Source: Caulobacteraceae bacterium (lineage in GTDB: Bacteria; Pseudomonadota; Alphaproteobacteria; Caulobacterales; Caulobacteraceae). Taken from it: 64,000 nucleotides of DNA. Shown one piece after another: positions 31,118 through 39,894 of the stretch. The DNA is taken from assembly GCA_031291645.1 (NCBI GenBank), contig JARLIQ010000077.1, positions 1 to 64,000 on the forward strand, given 5' to 3'. Position numbers and translations under genes: made by a program. How positions within the stretch are numbered: the first letter of the stretch is position 1; each line of letters opens with the position of its first letter. Below the pieces are notes generated by a model that worked only from the letters and a program-made list of their open reading frames with translations, did no database searches and was not told where the DNA came from.

Positions 31118-31819
31118 ATGAGCGAGCTGATCCTGGGCTTCGACGCCGACGACACGCTCTGGCACAACGAAACCGTGTTCAACCTGACCCAGGCCCGGTT
31201 CATCGAGCTCCTGGGTGGCTTCGCCGAGCCTGAACACCTGGCCGAGCGGTTGCTGGCGGTCGAGCTGCGCAACCTGCGCCACTACGGCTATGGGGTGAAG
31301 AGCTTCACCCTGTCGATGATCGAGACGGCGCTGGAGCTGACCGGCGAGGCCATCCCCTCCCGCGTCGTGGCCGAGATCCTGGCGATCGGCCGGGCGATGC
31401 TGGAGCACCCGGTCGAGCCCCTGCCAGCCGTGCACGAGACGCTGGAGCGGCTGTCGCAGACCCACGCCTTGGTCCTGATCACCAAGGGCGACCTCCTGGA
31501 CCAGGAGAACAAGCTCGCCCGCTCGGGCCTCGGGGACTTCTTCGACGCAGTTGAGATCGTCAGCGAAAAGACCGCCGCCACCTACAGCCGCGTTTTCGCT
31601 CGCCATGGCGCGCTGAGCGGGGAGGCGGCGATGATCGGCAACTCCGCACGGTCGGACATCATCCCCGCGATCGACGCGGGCTTCTGGGGCGTGCACATCC
31701 CCTACGCCCTGACCTGGGAGCACGAACAGGCCGAGGCGCCGGCCGACTCGCCATTCTACGTCGCCTTGGCGTCGATCGCCGAGGTGCCGGCCTGGCTCGG
31801 CGGGCTTCAGCCCGCCTGA
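31118..31819 (+). CDS. HAD-family hydrolase
   Basis: A 233-residue haloacid-dehalogenase-type phosphohydrolase. Motif I is FDADDTLW (nucleophile D9 and acid D11), motif II is the Thr in LITKGDL, the motif III lysine is in SEKTAATY and motif IV is MIGNSARSDIIPA. The helical cap between about 17 and 100 marks it as a C1-cap member. GGAG sits 6 bases before the ATG. Substrate unknown. Its 3' end overlaps the convergent hybrid kinase gene by 13 bases. Confidence 0.85.
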   Translation: MSELILGFDADDTLWHNETVFNLTQARFIELLGGFAEPEHLAERLLAVELRNLRHYGYGVKSFTLSMIETALELTGEAIPSRVVAEILAIGRAMLEHPVEPLPAVHETLERLSQTHALVLITKGDLLDQENKLARSGLGDFFDAVEIVSEKTAATYSRVFARHGALSGEAAMIGNSARSDIIPAIDAGFWGVHIPYALTWEHEQAEAPADSPFYVALASIAEVPAWLGGLQPA

Positions 31820-33573
31820 GCGGCCTGGGCCGTGGCGCGAGCCGGCCCGTTGTCCTCGAACCGTTGGGCGATCACCGACAGCAGTTCGGCCGGCCGGATC
31901 GGCTTGGGCTGCACCGCGTCGAACCCCAGGGCGGCCAACCAGCCGTCCTCGGCGGCGAAGGCGTCGGCGGTCAGGGCGATCACCGGCGTGTCGGGGCGTC
32001 CGGCCTCGCCGGCCCTGATCCGGGCCAGGGTCTCAGGTCCGCCGAGGCGCGGCATGTGCACGTCCATCAGTACGACGTCGAAGTCGCCGGCGCGCAGCGC
32101 CTCCAGCGCCTCCAGCCCGTCGTTGGCGGTCACCACGGTCGCGCCGGTGGCCTCCAGTATGGCGCGCGCCACGGTCCGGTTGATCGGATTGTCTTCCACC
32201 ACCAGGATCGAGCGGCCGGCCAGGTCGCCGCCCTCGGCGTGGGGCTCGTCCCGATGGTCGCCCTCGGCGGCCGGCAGGGGGAGGGTCACGGTGAAGGTGC
32301 TGCCTTCGCCCAGCCGGCTCTCCAGCACGATGTCGCCGCCCATCCCTTCGGCCAGCTGCTTGCAGATGGCCAGCCCCAGGCCGCTGCCGCCGAAATTCCG
32401 CGCGGTGGAGGCGTCGGCCTGGGCGAAGACCGAGAAGATGTGGCTGTGCTGTTCGTCGGCGATGCCGACGCCGGTGTCGGAGACTGCGATCTCGACGCCA
32501 TCGGACGCCCGCGTTGGCGGAGCGGCCGAAATCCGCAGCCGCACCTCGCCCTCGCGGGTGAACTTCAGCGCGTTCGAGATCAGGTTCAGCATGATCTGCC
32601 GCACGCGGGTCGGATCGCCCGTCACCCAGTCGGGCGCGGTCGGGTCGACCTCGTAGACCAACTTGACGCCCTTCTCGGCGGCGACGTCGCTCCACAGGTC
32701 GCACGCCCGCGCGCCGAGGTCGCGCAGGTCGAACGGGACATGCTCGAACTCCAGCTTGCCCGCCTCGACCTTGGAGATGTCCAGGATGTCGTTCAGCAGG
32801 GTCATCAGCCCGTCGCCGGATTTGACTAACATGCCGACGTAGTCGGCCTGGCGCGGATCGAGCTGGGTCGCCTTCAGGGCGTGGGCCATGCCGAGGACGC
32901 CGTTCATCGGCGTGCGCAACTCGTGGCTCATCATCGCCAGGAACGAGGACTTGGCGGCGTTGGCGGCCAGCGCGCGCTCGGTCTGGGCTCTGGCGTCCTC
33001 CTGGGCCTTCCTCAGCGCCCGCGTGGTGGCGAGGTTCTCCCGCGCGGCGTTGATCGCATAGAGCACCGCCACCACGAGGCTGAGCGCGACGGTGAACTGC
33101 GCCAGGCCGCCGAACCCACCGAAGAAGGTCGGCAGGACGATGAGGCACAGGGTCGGCGGAACGCCGCCGAGGATCAGGGCCAGCCGCGATTGGAAGGCGA
33201 AGCTCTGGGCGTGCAGAAGCTGGCCGGCCAGGATCGCGACGGCCACGATCTGCAGCGCCGGCCTGCCGGTCGACCAATAAAGGACCGCCGAGGCGGTCCA
33301 CGCCACCGTCTGGGCCAGTTCGCAGACCGCATAGACCATCCGGAAGGCCAGGCGGGGCTGTTGGGGCGGCGAAAGCGGTTCGGCCGACAGCCACAGCGCG
33401 GCCTCGCAGGCGAGCACCGCCCCGAACCAGGCCGCCCCGACGATAACGCCGACGTTCAGCGCCAGGAAGGCGACGGCGACCGAGGCGGTCAGCACGCGCG
33501 CAACCACGGTCCGCCGCTCCTCAAGGGCCGCTGTGTCAAGGGATTCGTCGAAGAGGGCGAGCCAGCCGGTCAT
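31807..33573 (-). CDS. Membrane hybrid histidine kinase
   Basis: A 588-residue inner-membrane kinase. Residues about 25-178 form a membrane module with several hydrophobic segments and no recognised sensor domain. Then come a HisKA domain (H217 in MMSHELRTPMNG), a HATPase domain (NLISNALKF, DTGVGIA, GGSGLGLAICKQL) and a C-terminal receiver (VLMDVHMP and KPIRP). It lacks an Hpt domain, so phosphate must pass to a separate protein. The membrane module is shared, with identical spacing, with the kinase at 57893-60058. Confidence 0.88.
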   Translation of the reverse strand: MTGWLALFDESLDTAALEERRTVVARVLTASVAVAFLALNVGVIVGAAWFGAVLACEAALWLSAEPLSPPQQPRLAFRMVYAVCELAQTVAWTASAVLYWSTGRPALQIVAVAILAGQLLHAQSFAFQSRLALILGGVPPTLCLIVLPTFFGGFGGLAQFTVALSLVVAVLYAINAARENLATTRALRKAQEDARAQTERALAANAAKSSFLAMMSHELRTPMNGVLGMAHALKATQLDPRQADYVGMLVKSGDGLMTLLNDILDISKVEAGKLEFEHVPFDLRDLGARACDLWSDVAAEKGVKLVYEVDPTAPDWVTGDPTRVRQIMLNLISNALKFTREGEVRLRISAAPPTRASDGVEIAVSDTGVGIADEQHSHIFSVFAQADASTARNFGGSGLGLAICKQLAEGMGGDIVLESRLGEGSTFTVTLPLPAAEGDHRDEPHAEGGDLAGRSILVVEDNPINRTVARAILEATGATVVTANDGLEALEALRAGDFDVVLMDVHMPRLGGPETLARIRAGEAGRPDTPVIALTADAFAAEDGWLAALGFDAVQPKPIRPAELLSVIAQRFEDNGPARATAQAAQAG

Positions 33574-33668
33574 TCGTCATCGTCCGCGAGCGGGAGCCTA
33601 CTATCGGCGGCCATGGCCTAGATTTCGTAAACGACCGCCCTTTTTCCTCGAGACAAGTTCTCGGCTCG

Positions 33669-33722
33669 CGCAAAGCGGTAGGGCTGAGCAGCCGCCGGCG
33701 AGGGCTTGATCGCCGCTTTGCG
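33669..33722. promoter_or_regulatory. 10-bp inverted repeat upstream of the AidB-like gene
   Basis: CGCAAAGCGG (33669-33678) and CCGCTTTGCG (33713-33722) are perfect complements separated by 34 bases, in the 218-base divergent region between the kinase and the acyl-CoA dehydrogenase. Centres are about four helical turns apart, which suits a looped or two-site operator. The arms could also pair in RNA. Confidence 0.35.
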
Positions 33723-33791
33723 GCCGCCTGGGGGACTGCGATAATCGCCGGGCATGGCGTCGGAGAGCGCCGTTGGACCTGGGAGACGAGC

Positions 33792-35591
33792 GTGGACCTG
33801 CAGACCTCCGAGGCCAACGCCGAGCGGCTTTCCGAACTGGCCGGTCGTGGCGCCTCGGCCCGGCGTTCGCGCCAGCTCGCGCCCGACTGCCGGGGTCTGA
33901 ATTTCTTCGAGATCGACGCCAGCCTGCGCGCGCTCCTGCCGCTCTACATGGACGCGCCGCTCGCGGCCCACCTCGGTCCGCACCTGCATCGCCTGGGCGA
34001 GGTGGCCGGCGGCGCGCTGAACGACCTGGCCGAGGCCGCCGACAAGAATCCGCCCCGGCTGCATCCGCGCGACCGCTATGGCCGCGACGAGGAGTGGATT
34101 GAGTTCCATCCGGCCTATCGGGCGATGGAGCAGATCGCCTTCGGCGACTTCGCCCTGCACGCCCTGACCCACAAGCCGGTGTTGGGCTGGCCCGAGCCGA
34201 TGCCGCCGGCGGCCAAGACCGTTCTGCACTACCTGTTCGCCCAGTCCGAGTTCGGGCTGATGTGTCCGATCAACCTGACGGACTCGTCCTCGGACCTGAT
34301 CGCCCGCTACGGCGACGAAGCGACCAAGGCGCGCTACCTGCCGGGCATGTGGAGCCAGGACCTGGGCCAGCTTTTGCGCGGCGCCCAGTTCATGACCGAG
34401 AAGGCCGGCGGCTCGGACGTCGGCGCCAATGAGCTTGTCGCCGTGCGGGACGGCGACGCCTTCCGCCTCTACGGCGAGAAATGGTTCTGCTCCAACGCCG
34501 ACGCCGAGGTCGCCGTGCTCCTGGCCCGGCCGGAGGGCGCGCCGGCCGGCGGCAAGGGGCTGGGCCTGTTCGTCATGCCCAAGACCCTGCCGGACGGGAC
34601 GCGCAACGCCTATCGGGTGGTGCGGCTGAAGGACAAGCTGGGCTCGAAGTCGATGGCCAGCGGCGAGATCGTGTTCGACGGCGCCCAGGCCTGGCCGCTG
34701 GGCGCCCTGGACGCGGGCCTCAAGCAGATGCTGGAGATGGTCAATTCCAGCCGCCTGTCGCACGCAACGCGCGCCGCGGGCATGATGCGCCGGTGCCTGA
34801 ACGAAGCCTTCCAGGCCGCGCGCCATCGCAACGCCTTCGGATCCGCCGTGATCGACCATCCCCTGATGCGCCGCCAGTTGCTGAAGCTGATGGTCCCGAC
34901 CGAACAGGCCCTGTCCACCATCCTCTATCTGTCGCAGGTCGCCGGCCGGAAGGACGAGCGCGAGGCCCGCCAGATCCTGCGGCTGATGACGCCGCTCGCC
35001 AAGTACCGCGCCTGCCGCGACAACCTCACGGTCGCCACCGGCGCGATGGAGGCGCGGGGCGGCAACGGCTACATCGAGGACTTCGTCAACGCCCGCCTCG
35101 TGCGCGACGCCCACCTGGGCGTGATCTGGGAAGGGACCAGCAACATCAGCGCCCTCGACGCCATCCGCCGGGCCGTGGGCAAGGAAAAGGCCCACGAGGC
35201 GCTGCAGGCCGACGTGGAGCGGCGCCTGGCGCAGGCCGCAGGCCTGCCGGGCCAGTTCCGCACCCGCCTGCAGGGCGCCGCCGTCCAGGCCTTCCGCTTC
35301 GCCGAAGCGGTGGCCGCCGCGCCCGAGCGCGAGCGTTTCAGCCGCCAGGCGTCCGCGGCCCTCTACCACGTTGTCAGCGCGGGCCTTCTGGCCGAGGAGG
35401 GCGCACGCCTGGGCGCGGCCGGCGGCGATGCGCGCCGCCTGCTGCTGTCCCGCTTCGTGCTGGAGCACCGCCTGGGCGAGCGCAAGCCGATGAGCCTGGA
35501 GGGCCAGGCCTGGGAGGACGAGGCGATCGACCTTCTGCTGGACGATGCGTCGGTCCCGCTGGCGAAGGCCGAGGCGCTGGCGGTAGGCTGA
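33792..35591 (+). CDS. Acyl-CoA dehydrogenase, AidB-like
   Basis: A 599-residue flavoprotein of the acyl-CoA dehydrogenase superfamily. The motifs FMTEKAGGSDVGANEL, EKWFCSNADAEVAVLLARPEG and RLKDKLGSKSMASGEI follow the pattern of AidB, the E. coli alkylation-response protein, as does DAHLGVIWEGTSNI near residue 440. Length is greater than AidB (about 540). It starts with GTG preceded by GGGAG. The Ada-AlkA and Ogt genes lie 2-4 kb downstream, which strengthens the AidB-like reading, though a fatty-acid or other acyl-CoA role cannot be excluded. Confidence 0.8.
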   Translation: MDLQTSEANAERLSELAGRGASARRSRQLAPDCRGLNFFEIDASLRALLPLYMDAPLAAHLGPHLHRLGEVAGGALNDLAEAADKNPPRLHPRDRYGRDEEWIEFHPAYRAMEQIAFGDFALHALTHKPVLGWPEPMPPAAKTVLHYLFAQSEFGLMCPINLTDSSSDLIARYGDEATKARYLPGMWSQDLGQLLRGAQFMTEKAGGSDVGANELVAVRDGDAFRLYGEKWFCSNADAEVAVLLARPEGAPAGGKGLGLFVMPKTLPDGTRNAYRVVRLKDKLGSKSMASGEIVFDGAQAWPLGALDAGLKQMLEMVNSSRLSHATRAAGMMRRCLNEAFQAARHRNAFGSAVIDHPLMRRQLLKLMVPTEQALSTILYLSQVAGRKDEREARQILRLMTPLAKYRACRDNLTVATGAMEARGGNGYIEDFVNARLVRDAHLGVIWEGTSNISALDAIRRAVGKEKAHEALQADVERRLAQAAGLPGQFRTRLQGAAVQAFRFAEAVAAAPERERFSRQASAALYHVVSAGLLAEEGARLGAAGGDARRLLLSRFVLEHRLGERKPMSLEGQAWEDEAIDLLLDDASVPLAKAEALAVG

Positions 35592-35627
35592 GCCGGCGGT
35601 TTGGTCCCAGCAGGGCGGGAGGTCGGC

Positions 35628-36116
35628 TTGGCCGAAAAGCAGCATCGATACCGCGCCACGATCGTCTGGACCGGCAATCGGGGCGCCGGCACGACCGGCT
35701 ACCGCGACTATGGGCGCGAGCATGAGATTTCGGTTCCCGCCAAGCCGGCGATCCCGGGCTCGTCCGACCCGGCGTTTCGCGGCGATCCGGCGCGCTGGAA
35801 CCCGGAGGAGTTGCTGGTCGCCTCGCTCTCGGCCTGCCACCAGCTCTGGTACCTGCACCTCTGTTCGGCGGCGGGCGTGGTCGTCGAGCGCTATGAGGAC
35901 GAGGCCGAGGGAGTGATGGCCGAGGAGGCCGACGGCTCGGGCCGTTTCGTCAGCGTCACCCTGCGGCCCTGCATCGCCCTGGCGCCTGGCGCCGATCTCG
36001 CGCGGGCCGAGGCGCTGCATCACCAGGCGCACGCCTGCTGCTTCATCGCCAATTCGGTCAATTTCCCGGTCGTCGTCGAACCGCGCTTCGAGGCGGTCGC
36101 GGCCGATCGGTCCTGA
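35628..36116 (+). CDS. OsmC-family peroxiredoxin-like protein
   Basis: A 162-residue protein of the OsmC/Ohr superfamily, thiol-dependent peroxidases. ATIVWTGN, the HEISVPAKPAIPGSSDPAF segment, NPEELLVASLSACHQLWYLHL (first active Cys in SLSACH) and HHQAHACCFIANSVNFPV (second Cys region) are typical of the YhfA/OsmC branch. The start is a TTG with GGGAGG about 8 bases upstream; no suitable ATG is nearby. It lies 36 bases after the AidB-like gene and may be co-transcribed. Confidence 0.82.
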   Translation: MAEKQHRYRATIVWTGNRGAGTTGYRDYGREHEISVPAKPAIPGSSDPAFRGDPARWNPEELLVASLSACHQLWYLHLCSAAGVVVERYEDEAEGVMAEEADGSGRFVSVTLRPCIALAPGADLARAEALHHQAHACCFIANSVNFPVVVEPRFEAVAADRS

Positions 36117-36128
36117 GGGAAGGACGCC

Positions 36129-36188
36129 ATGCTCCAGATGCGCCCGGGCTGCGAATGCTGCGACAGGGACCTGCCGGCCGCCGCCTAG
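36129..36188 (+). pseudogene. DUF1272 stub, truncated
   Basis: A 19-codon frame, MLQMRPGCECCDRDLPAAA then TAG, with a strong AGGGAAGGA ribosome site 5 bases upstream. The sequence is the N-terminus of DUF1272, a small zinc-ribbon-like family that normally continues with more Cys pairs to about 60-90 residues. Reading on in this frame gives no DUF1272 residues, so a deletion removed the rest. The family identification is from memory of its N-terminal pattern. Confidence 0.6.
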
Positions 36189-36235
36189 AAGCGGGCCTAT
36201 GGTAAGGTCGTCGTTCCTGGAGTAGGGCGTCGAAC

Positions 36236-37246
36236 ATGGCGAGCATGGCATCACCTTCGGCCGCTGGGCACCGTCACGTCTTCCTCGGCGAAGGCCATGA
36301 GGCGAACGAGCGGCGCACCTGGGCGGTGATCTGGCTGTGCGCGGCGATGATGCTGGCCGAGATCGTCGGCGGCATGCTGTTCGGCTCGATCGCCCTGGTG
36401 GCCGACGGCATCCACATGTCGACCCACGCCGGCGCCCTGCTGCTGGCGGCGCTCGCCTACAGCTACGCGCGCCGTCACGCGGACGACCCGCGCTTCAGTT
36501 TCGGCACCGGCAAGCTGGGCGACTTGGCGGGATTCACCAGCGCGGTGGTGCTGGCGATGATCGCGGCGCTGGTCGGCTACGAGGCGGTGATGCGCTTCCT
36601 GCATCCGGCGTCGATCCACTTCGCCCAGGCGATCCCGATCGCCGTGCTGGGCCTGGCGGTCAACGTCGCCAGCGCCTGGCTCCTGGGCGGCGACCATGGT
36701 CACGCCCACGACCATTCTCACGGTCACGGCCATTCCCACGGTCACGAGGCCGATCACCGTCACCGCGAACCTCATGATCACGGCCATGATCACGATCACC
36801 ACCGCCATGGCCACCAGCGCGACAACAACATGCGCGCGGCGGTCGTCCACGTGATGGCGGACGCGGCGGTCTCGGTGCTGGTGATCGTCGGCCTGATCCT
36901 GGCGCGGATGTTCGGATGGACGTGGATGGACCCGGCCGCGGGCCTGATCGGCGCCGTCGTGATCGCCAGCTGGTCCTATGGGCTGATCCGCGACACCGGG
37001 GCGATCCTCCTGGACATGACGCCGGACGAGCGGCTCTCTGCCGCCCTTCGCCAGGCGGTCGAGGACGAGGGGGACGACCTCGCCGACCTGCACGTCTGGC
37101 GGCTCGGGCCGGGGCATCTGGGGGCGATCGTCTCGATCCACGCTCGCGGCGGCCGCGACCACGACTATTACCGGCCGCGCCTGTCCCGCTTCGGCAGGCT
37201 CTCGCACCTGACCATCGAGGTGCGACAGCTCCGGGCGGGCGCCTAG
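36236..37246 (+). CDS. dmeF: Cation diffusion facilitator, DmeF type
   Basis: A 336-residue metal exporter with six membrane segments. The N-terminus HRHVFLGEGHEANERRTW is characteristic of DmeF (Co/Ni/Zn efflux). Metal-site residues occur in ALVADGIHMSTHAG (TM2) and HVMADAAVS (TM5). Between TM4 and TM5, about residues 154-198, lies a loop with roughly twenty histidines that probably buffers metal ions. Exports divalent metals from cytoplasm to periplasm, driven by protons. No DmeR-type regulator is adjacent. Confidence 0.9.
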   Translation: MASMASPSAAGHRHVFLGEGHEANERRTWAVIWLCAAMMLAEIVGGMLFGSIALVADGIHMSTHAGALLLAALAYSYARRHADDPRFSFGTGKLGDLAGFTSAVVLAMIAALVGYEAVMRFLHPASIHFAQAIPIAVLGLAVNVASAWLLGGDHGHAHDHSHGHGHSHGHEADHRHREPHDHGHDHDHHRHGHQRDNNMRAAVVHVMADAAVSVLVIVGLILARMFGWTWMDPAAGLIGAVVIASWSYGLIRDTGAILLDMTPDERLSAALRQAVEDEGDDLADLHVWRLGPGHLGAIVSIHARGGRDHDYYRPRLSRFGRLSHLTIEVRQLRAGA

Positions 37247-38733
37247 CTGGCGAGCGCGAGCGCCGGCGCCGGCGCGCCCTGCATCCAAAGGCGCAAGGCC
37301 GCGTAGGCGCGCCAGGGCCGCCAGGTCTCGGCCATGGCCGACAGCGCGGCCGGGCTGGGCCGGCCCTGCGCCGTCTCCATCGCCCGCAGGAGGCCGAGGT
37401 CCGAGGCCGGGAAGGCGTCCGGCTCGCGCAGCGCCCGCATGGCCACATACTGGGCCGTCCACGGGCCGACGCCGGGCAGGGCGGTCAGCTTCAGCGTGGT
37501 CTCCTCCAGGGTTTCGTAGGCGCGCAAGAGGCCGCGGTCGGCGGCCATGGCCCGGCCAAGGGCGTTCAGCGTGGCGGCGCGGGCGCGGGTAAGGCCGATG
37601 GCGGTCAGTTCGGCCACCGCGACGGCTTCCGGGGTCGGGAACAGCCGGTCGGGCGCATCGGTCGGCGAGCCGGCCAGACCCAGCGGCTCGCCGTGGGCGG
37701 CGGTCAGCCGGCCGGCGAAGGTGGTCGCCGCCCGCACGCTGACCTGCTGGCCCAGCACCGCCCGCACGGCGAGCTCGAAGCCGTCCCAGGCGCCCGGCAC
37801 CCTCAGGCCTGGCCGCGCGCGCACCAGCGGCGCCAGGCGCGGGTCGGCCGAAAGGTGGGCGTCGATGGCCAGGATGTCCGCATCGAGGTCGAACAGCCGT
37901 CGCAGCCGCGCGACGATCGCCGCCAGCGCCGAGACGTCGCTGGTCCAGATCGTGGCGATCAGGTGGTTGTGTCCGGGCGCCGGCCGCACCTCGACCACGC
38001 CGCGGGCCCCGCCCAGGGCGACGCTGCGGCGATAGCGGTCCGGTTCGACCTGCTCGACGCCCGGAATGGCCCGCGGCCCGAGGAACTCCACCATCGCCGC
38101 CCAGTCGTAGGGCGGGCCGAACGGCAACTTCAGCGTCACGCCCGCGCTCTCGCCGACGGCCGTCTTGGCCGAGCTGTGAAGTTCGCTCGGCGGGCGGCCG
38201 TAGGTCGCCTGCATCACCGCGTTGAACCGCCGCACGCTGCCGAAACCGGCGGCGAGCGCGACGTCGGTCATCGAAAGGGCGGTCTCGTTGATCAGGGTCT
38301 TGGCGAACAGGATGCGGTGGGTCTGGGCGACCGACACCGGCGCGGCGCCGACGTGCTGGTCGAACAGGCGGCGCAGGTGCCGCGCGCCCACGCCCAGCCG
38401 CTCGGCCAGCGTCTCGACGCCCGCGCCGTCCATCGCACCCTCGGCGATCAGGTGCAGGGCGCGGCTGACCGTGGCGGCCGAACCGCGCCAGCTGGCGACC
38501 CCCGGGGCGACCTCCGGCCGGCATCGCAGGCAGGGGCGAAAGCCCATCTGGTGCGCCGCCGCCGCGCTGGGCAGGAAGATGCAGTTCTCCAGCTTCGGCG
38601 TGCGCGCGGGGCAGATCGGCCGGCAGAAGATCCCGGTGGTCCGCACCGCCGTGTAGAAGCGCCCGTCAAACCGCGCGTCGCGCGTCTCAAGCGCGCGGTA
38701 ACAGGCGTCCCTGTCGAGGTCGAGCGCGGTCAC
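37243..38733 (-). CDS. Ada-AlkA fusion: methyl-sensing regulator and DNA glycosylase
   Basis: A 496-residue fusion. Residues 1-76 form the Ada zinc domain with C37, C41, C68 and C71 (FCRPICPAR, RPCLRC); in Ada the first Cys accepts a methyl from phosphotriesters. An AraC-type helix-turn-helix follows (about 85-185), then an AlkA N-terminal domain and a helix-hairpin-helix glycosylase domain (LPGVGPWTAQYVAMR) with the catalytic Asp in FPASDLGL. It senses alkylation and also removes 3-methyladenine-type lesions. It overlaps the upstream ogt by 4 bases. Confidence 0.92.
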   Translation of the reverse strand: MTALDLDRDACYRALETRDARFDGRFYTAVRTTGIFCRPICPARTPKLENCIFLPSAAAAHQMGFRPCLRCRPEVAPGVASWRGSAATVSRALHLIAEGAMDGAGVETLAERLGVGARHLRRLFDQHVGAAPVSVAQTHRILFAKTLINETALSMTDVALAAGFGSVRRFNAVMQATYGRPPSELHSSAKTAVGESAGVTLKLPFGPPYDWAAMVEFLGPRAIPGVEQVEPDRYRRSVALGGARGVVEVRPAPGHNHLIATIWTSDVSALAAIVARLRRLFDLDADILAIDAHLSADPRLAPLVRARPGLRVPGAWDGFELAVRAVLGQQVSVRAATTFAGRLTAAHGEPLGLAGSPTDAPDRLFPTPEAVAVAELTAIGLTRARAATLNALGRAMAADRGLLRAYETLEETTLKLTALPGVGPWTAQYVAMRALREPDAFPASDLGLLRAMETAQGRPSPAALSAMAETWRPWRAYAALRLWMQGAPAPALALAS

Positions 38734-39305
38734 GGCGCGAACGCCAGTTCGGCCTGTCGGCGACGGGTGTCCGGCGACGCCGAGACGTCCACGCCCTCGT
38801 GTTCCAGAAGCCAGCGCTTGCGCTCGATGCCGCCGCCGTAGCCGGTCAAGGTCGCGTCCGCCCCGATCACCCGGTGACAGGGCACCACGACGCCGATCGG
38901 ATTGGAGCCGTTGGCCAGCCCCACCGCCCGCATCGCGCCCGGCCGCCCGATCCGGGTCGCCAGCGCGCCGTAGCTCAGCGTGGCGCCGACGGGAATGGTC
39001 CTGAGCGCCGCCCAGACTTCTAGCTGGAACGGCGTGCCGGCGGTCTTGACCGGAATGGCGTCGAGCGCGGCCAGCTCGCCCGCGAAATAGGCCTCGATCG
39101 GCTGGCGGATCGAGGCTGGCGCGCGGCCTTCAGCCAGGCGGACGCCGTCCGGGCCGTACCGGCGGCGCAGCAGGCGGCGCATCCGCTCGTCATAGTCGTC
39201 GAAGTCGAGCACGCGAAGGCGCGCCTCTGCGTCGACCGCGATCAGGAGTTGCCCGATCGGGCTTGCGATGCGATCGAAGGTGAAGGTCTCGGGCATGAGC
39301 GGCAT
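38730..39305 (-). CDS. ogt: Methylated-DNA-protein cysteine methyltransferase
   Basis: A 191-residue suicide repair protein removing O6-methyl groups from guanine. The acceptor Cys is C143 in VVPCHRVIG, preceded by FQLEVWAALRTIPVGATLSYG, the helix-turn-helix segment, and followed by GYGGGIERKRWLLEHE. MAxRIGRPGAMRAVGLANGSNPI provides the arginine finger and Asn hinge. The gene overlaps the Ada-AlkA fusion gene by ATGA, so the two are co-expressed, replacing the methyltransferase half that E. coli Ada carries in the same chain. Confidence 0.94.
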   Translation of the reverse strand: MPLMPETFTFDRIASPIGQLLIAVDAEARLRVLDFDDYDERMRRLLRRRYGPDGVRLAEGRAPASIRQPIEAYFAGELAALDAIPVKTAGTPFQLEVWAALRTIPVGATLSYGALATRIGRPGAMRAVGLANGSNPIGVVVPCHRVIGADATLTGYGGGIERKRWLLEHEGVDVSASPDTRRRQAELAFAP

Positions 39306-39404
39306 GGCGCTGGCCTCGTCCTGCTTGGCTGTTGATCGACAAGCACTATCGCGCGGGACCGCCCCAGCGTCTCGCCGTTTTCGGACATCAATGGCTACGG
39401 CCTT

Positions 39405-39842
39405 TCAGGCCTTGGCTTCGGTGTCCCGGGCAAGCTCGATCGCCAGGCCCACATCCTGGCCGAAGGCGACCTCCAGCGTGTTGCCGTCGGGATCGGCGAT
39501 ATAGGCCCAGTAGCCGACGGGCGGGCCGGAGTCCTTCGGCGGCGAGCGCAATCGGCCTTCGCGCCTGGCGAGGTCGGCCAGGTGGTCCACCTCGGCCCGG
39601 CTGGCGCAGCCGACGCCCAGGTGGCCGAACGGCCCGAGCGGGGTGTCCGACAGCCCCGGCGCCTGGATCAGCACGACGACGAACGGACGGGTCAGGTCGC
39701 TGACCCAGGCGACGCCCGCGCCCGGCTGGTCGCCCGGGCGGCGGTGCACCACCTGCATGTTGGCGTAGGTGCGGTAGAAGCGGATGCTGGCCTCGAGATC
39801 CTTCACCGCGAAGGCGACGTGGGTGAGGCCGAGATCGGACAT
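39405..39842 (-). CDS. VOC-family (glyoxalase-like) protein
   Basis: A 145-residue protein with paired beta-alpha-beta-beta-beta units. Likely metal ligands are H8 in LTHVAFAVKDL, H in FGHLGVG and E in NTLEVAFG. The IADPDGNTLEV motif is typical of glyoxalase/bleomycin-resistance proteins. Substrate cannot be assigned. It lies 99 bases upstream of ogt on the same strand. Confidence 0.82.
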   Translation of the reverse strand: MSDLGLTHVAFAVKDLEASIRFYRTYANMQVVHRRPGDQPGAGVAWVSDLTRPFVVVLIQAPGLSDTPLGPFGHLGVGCASRAEVDHLADLARREGRLRSPPKDSGPPVGYWAYIADPDGNTLEVAFGQDVGLAIELARDTEAKA

Positions 39843-39894
39843 GGCTTGCTCCTGACGCGGCCATTTTCGACCAGCCGTCCGGCCGGGCGCAAGC

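Noticed and set aside
36700..36830. Histidine-codon-rich tract in dmeF as a possible CRISPR or repeat array
   Set aside because: It is an in-frame His/Asp-rich loop of a CDF transporter, not spaced identical repeats.
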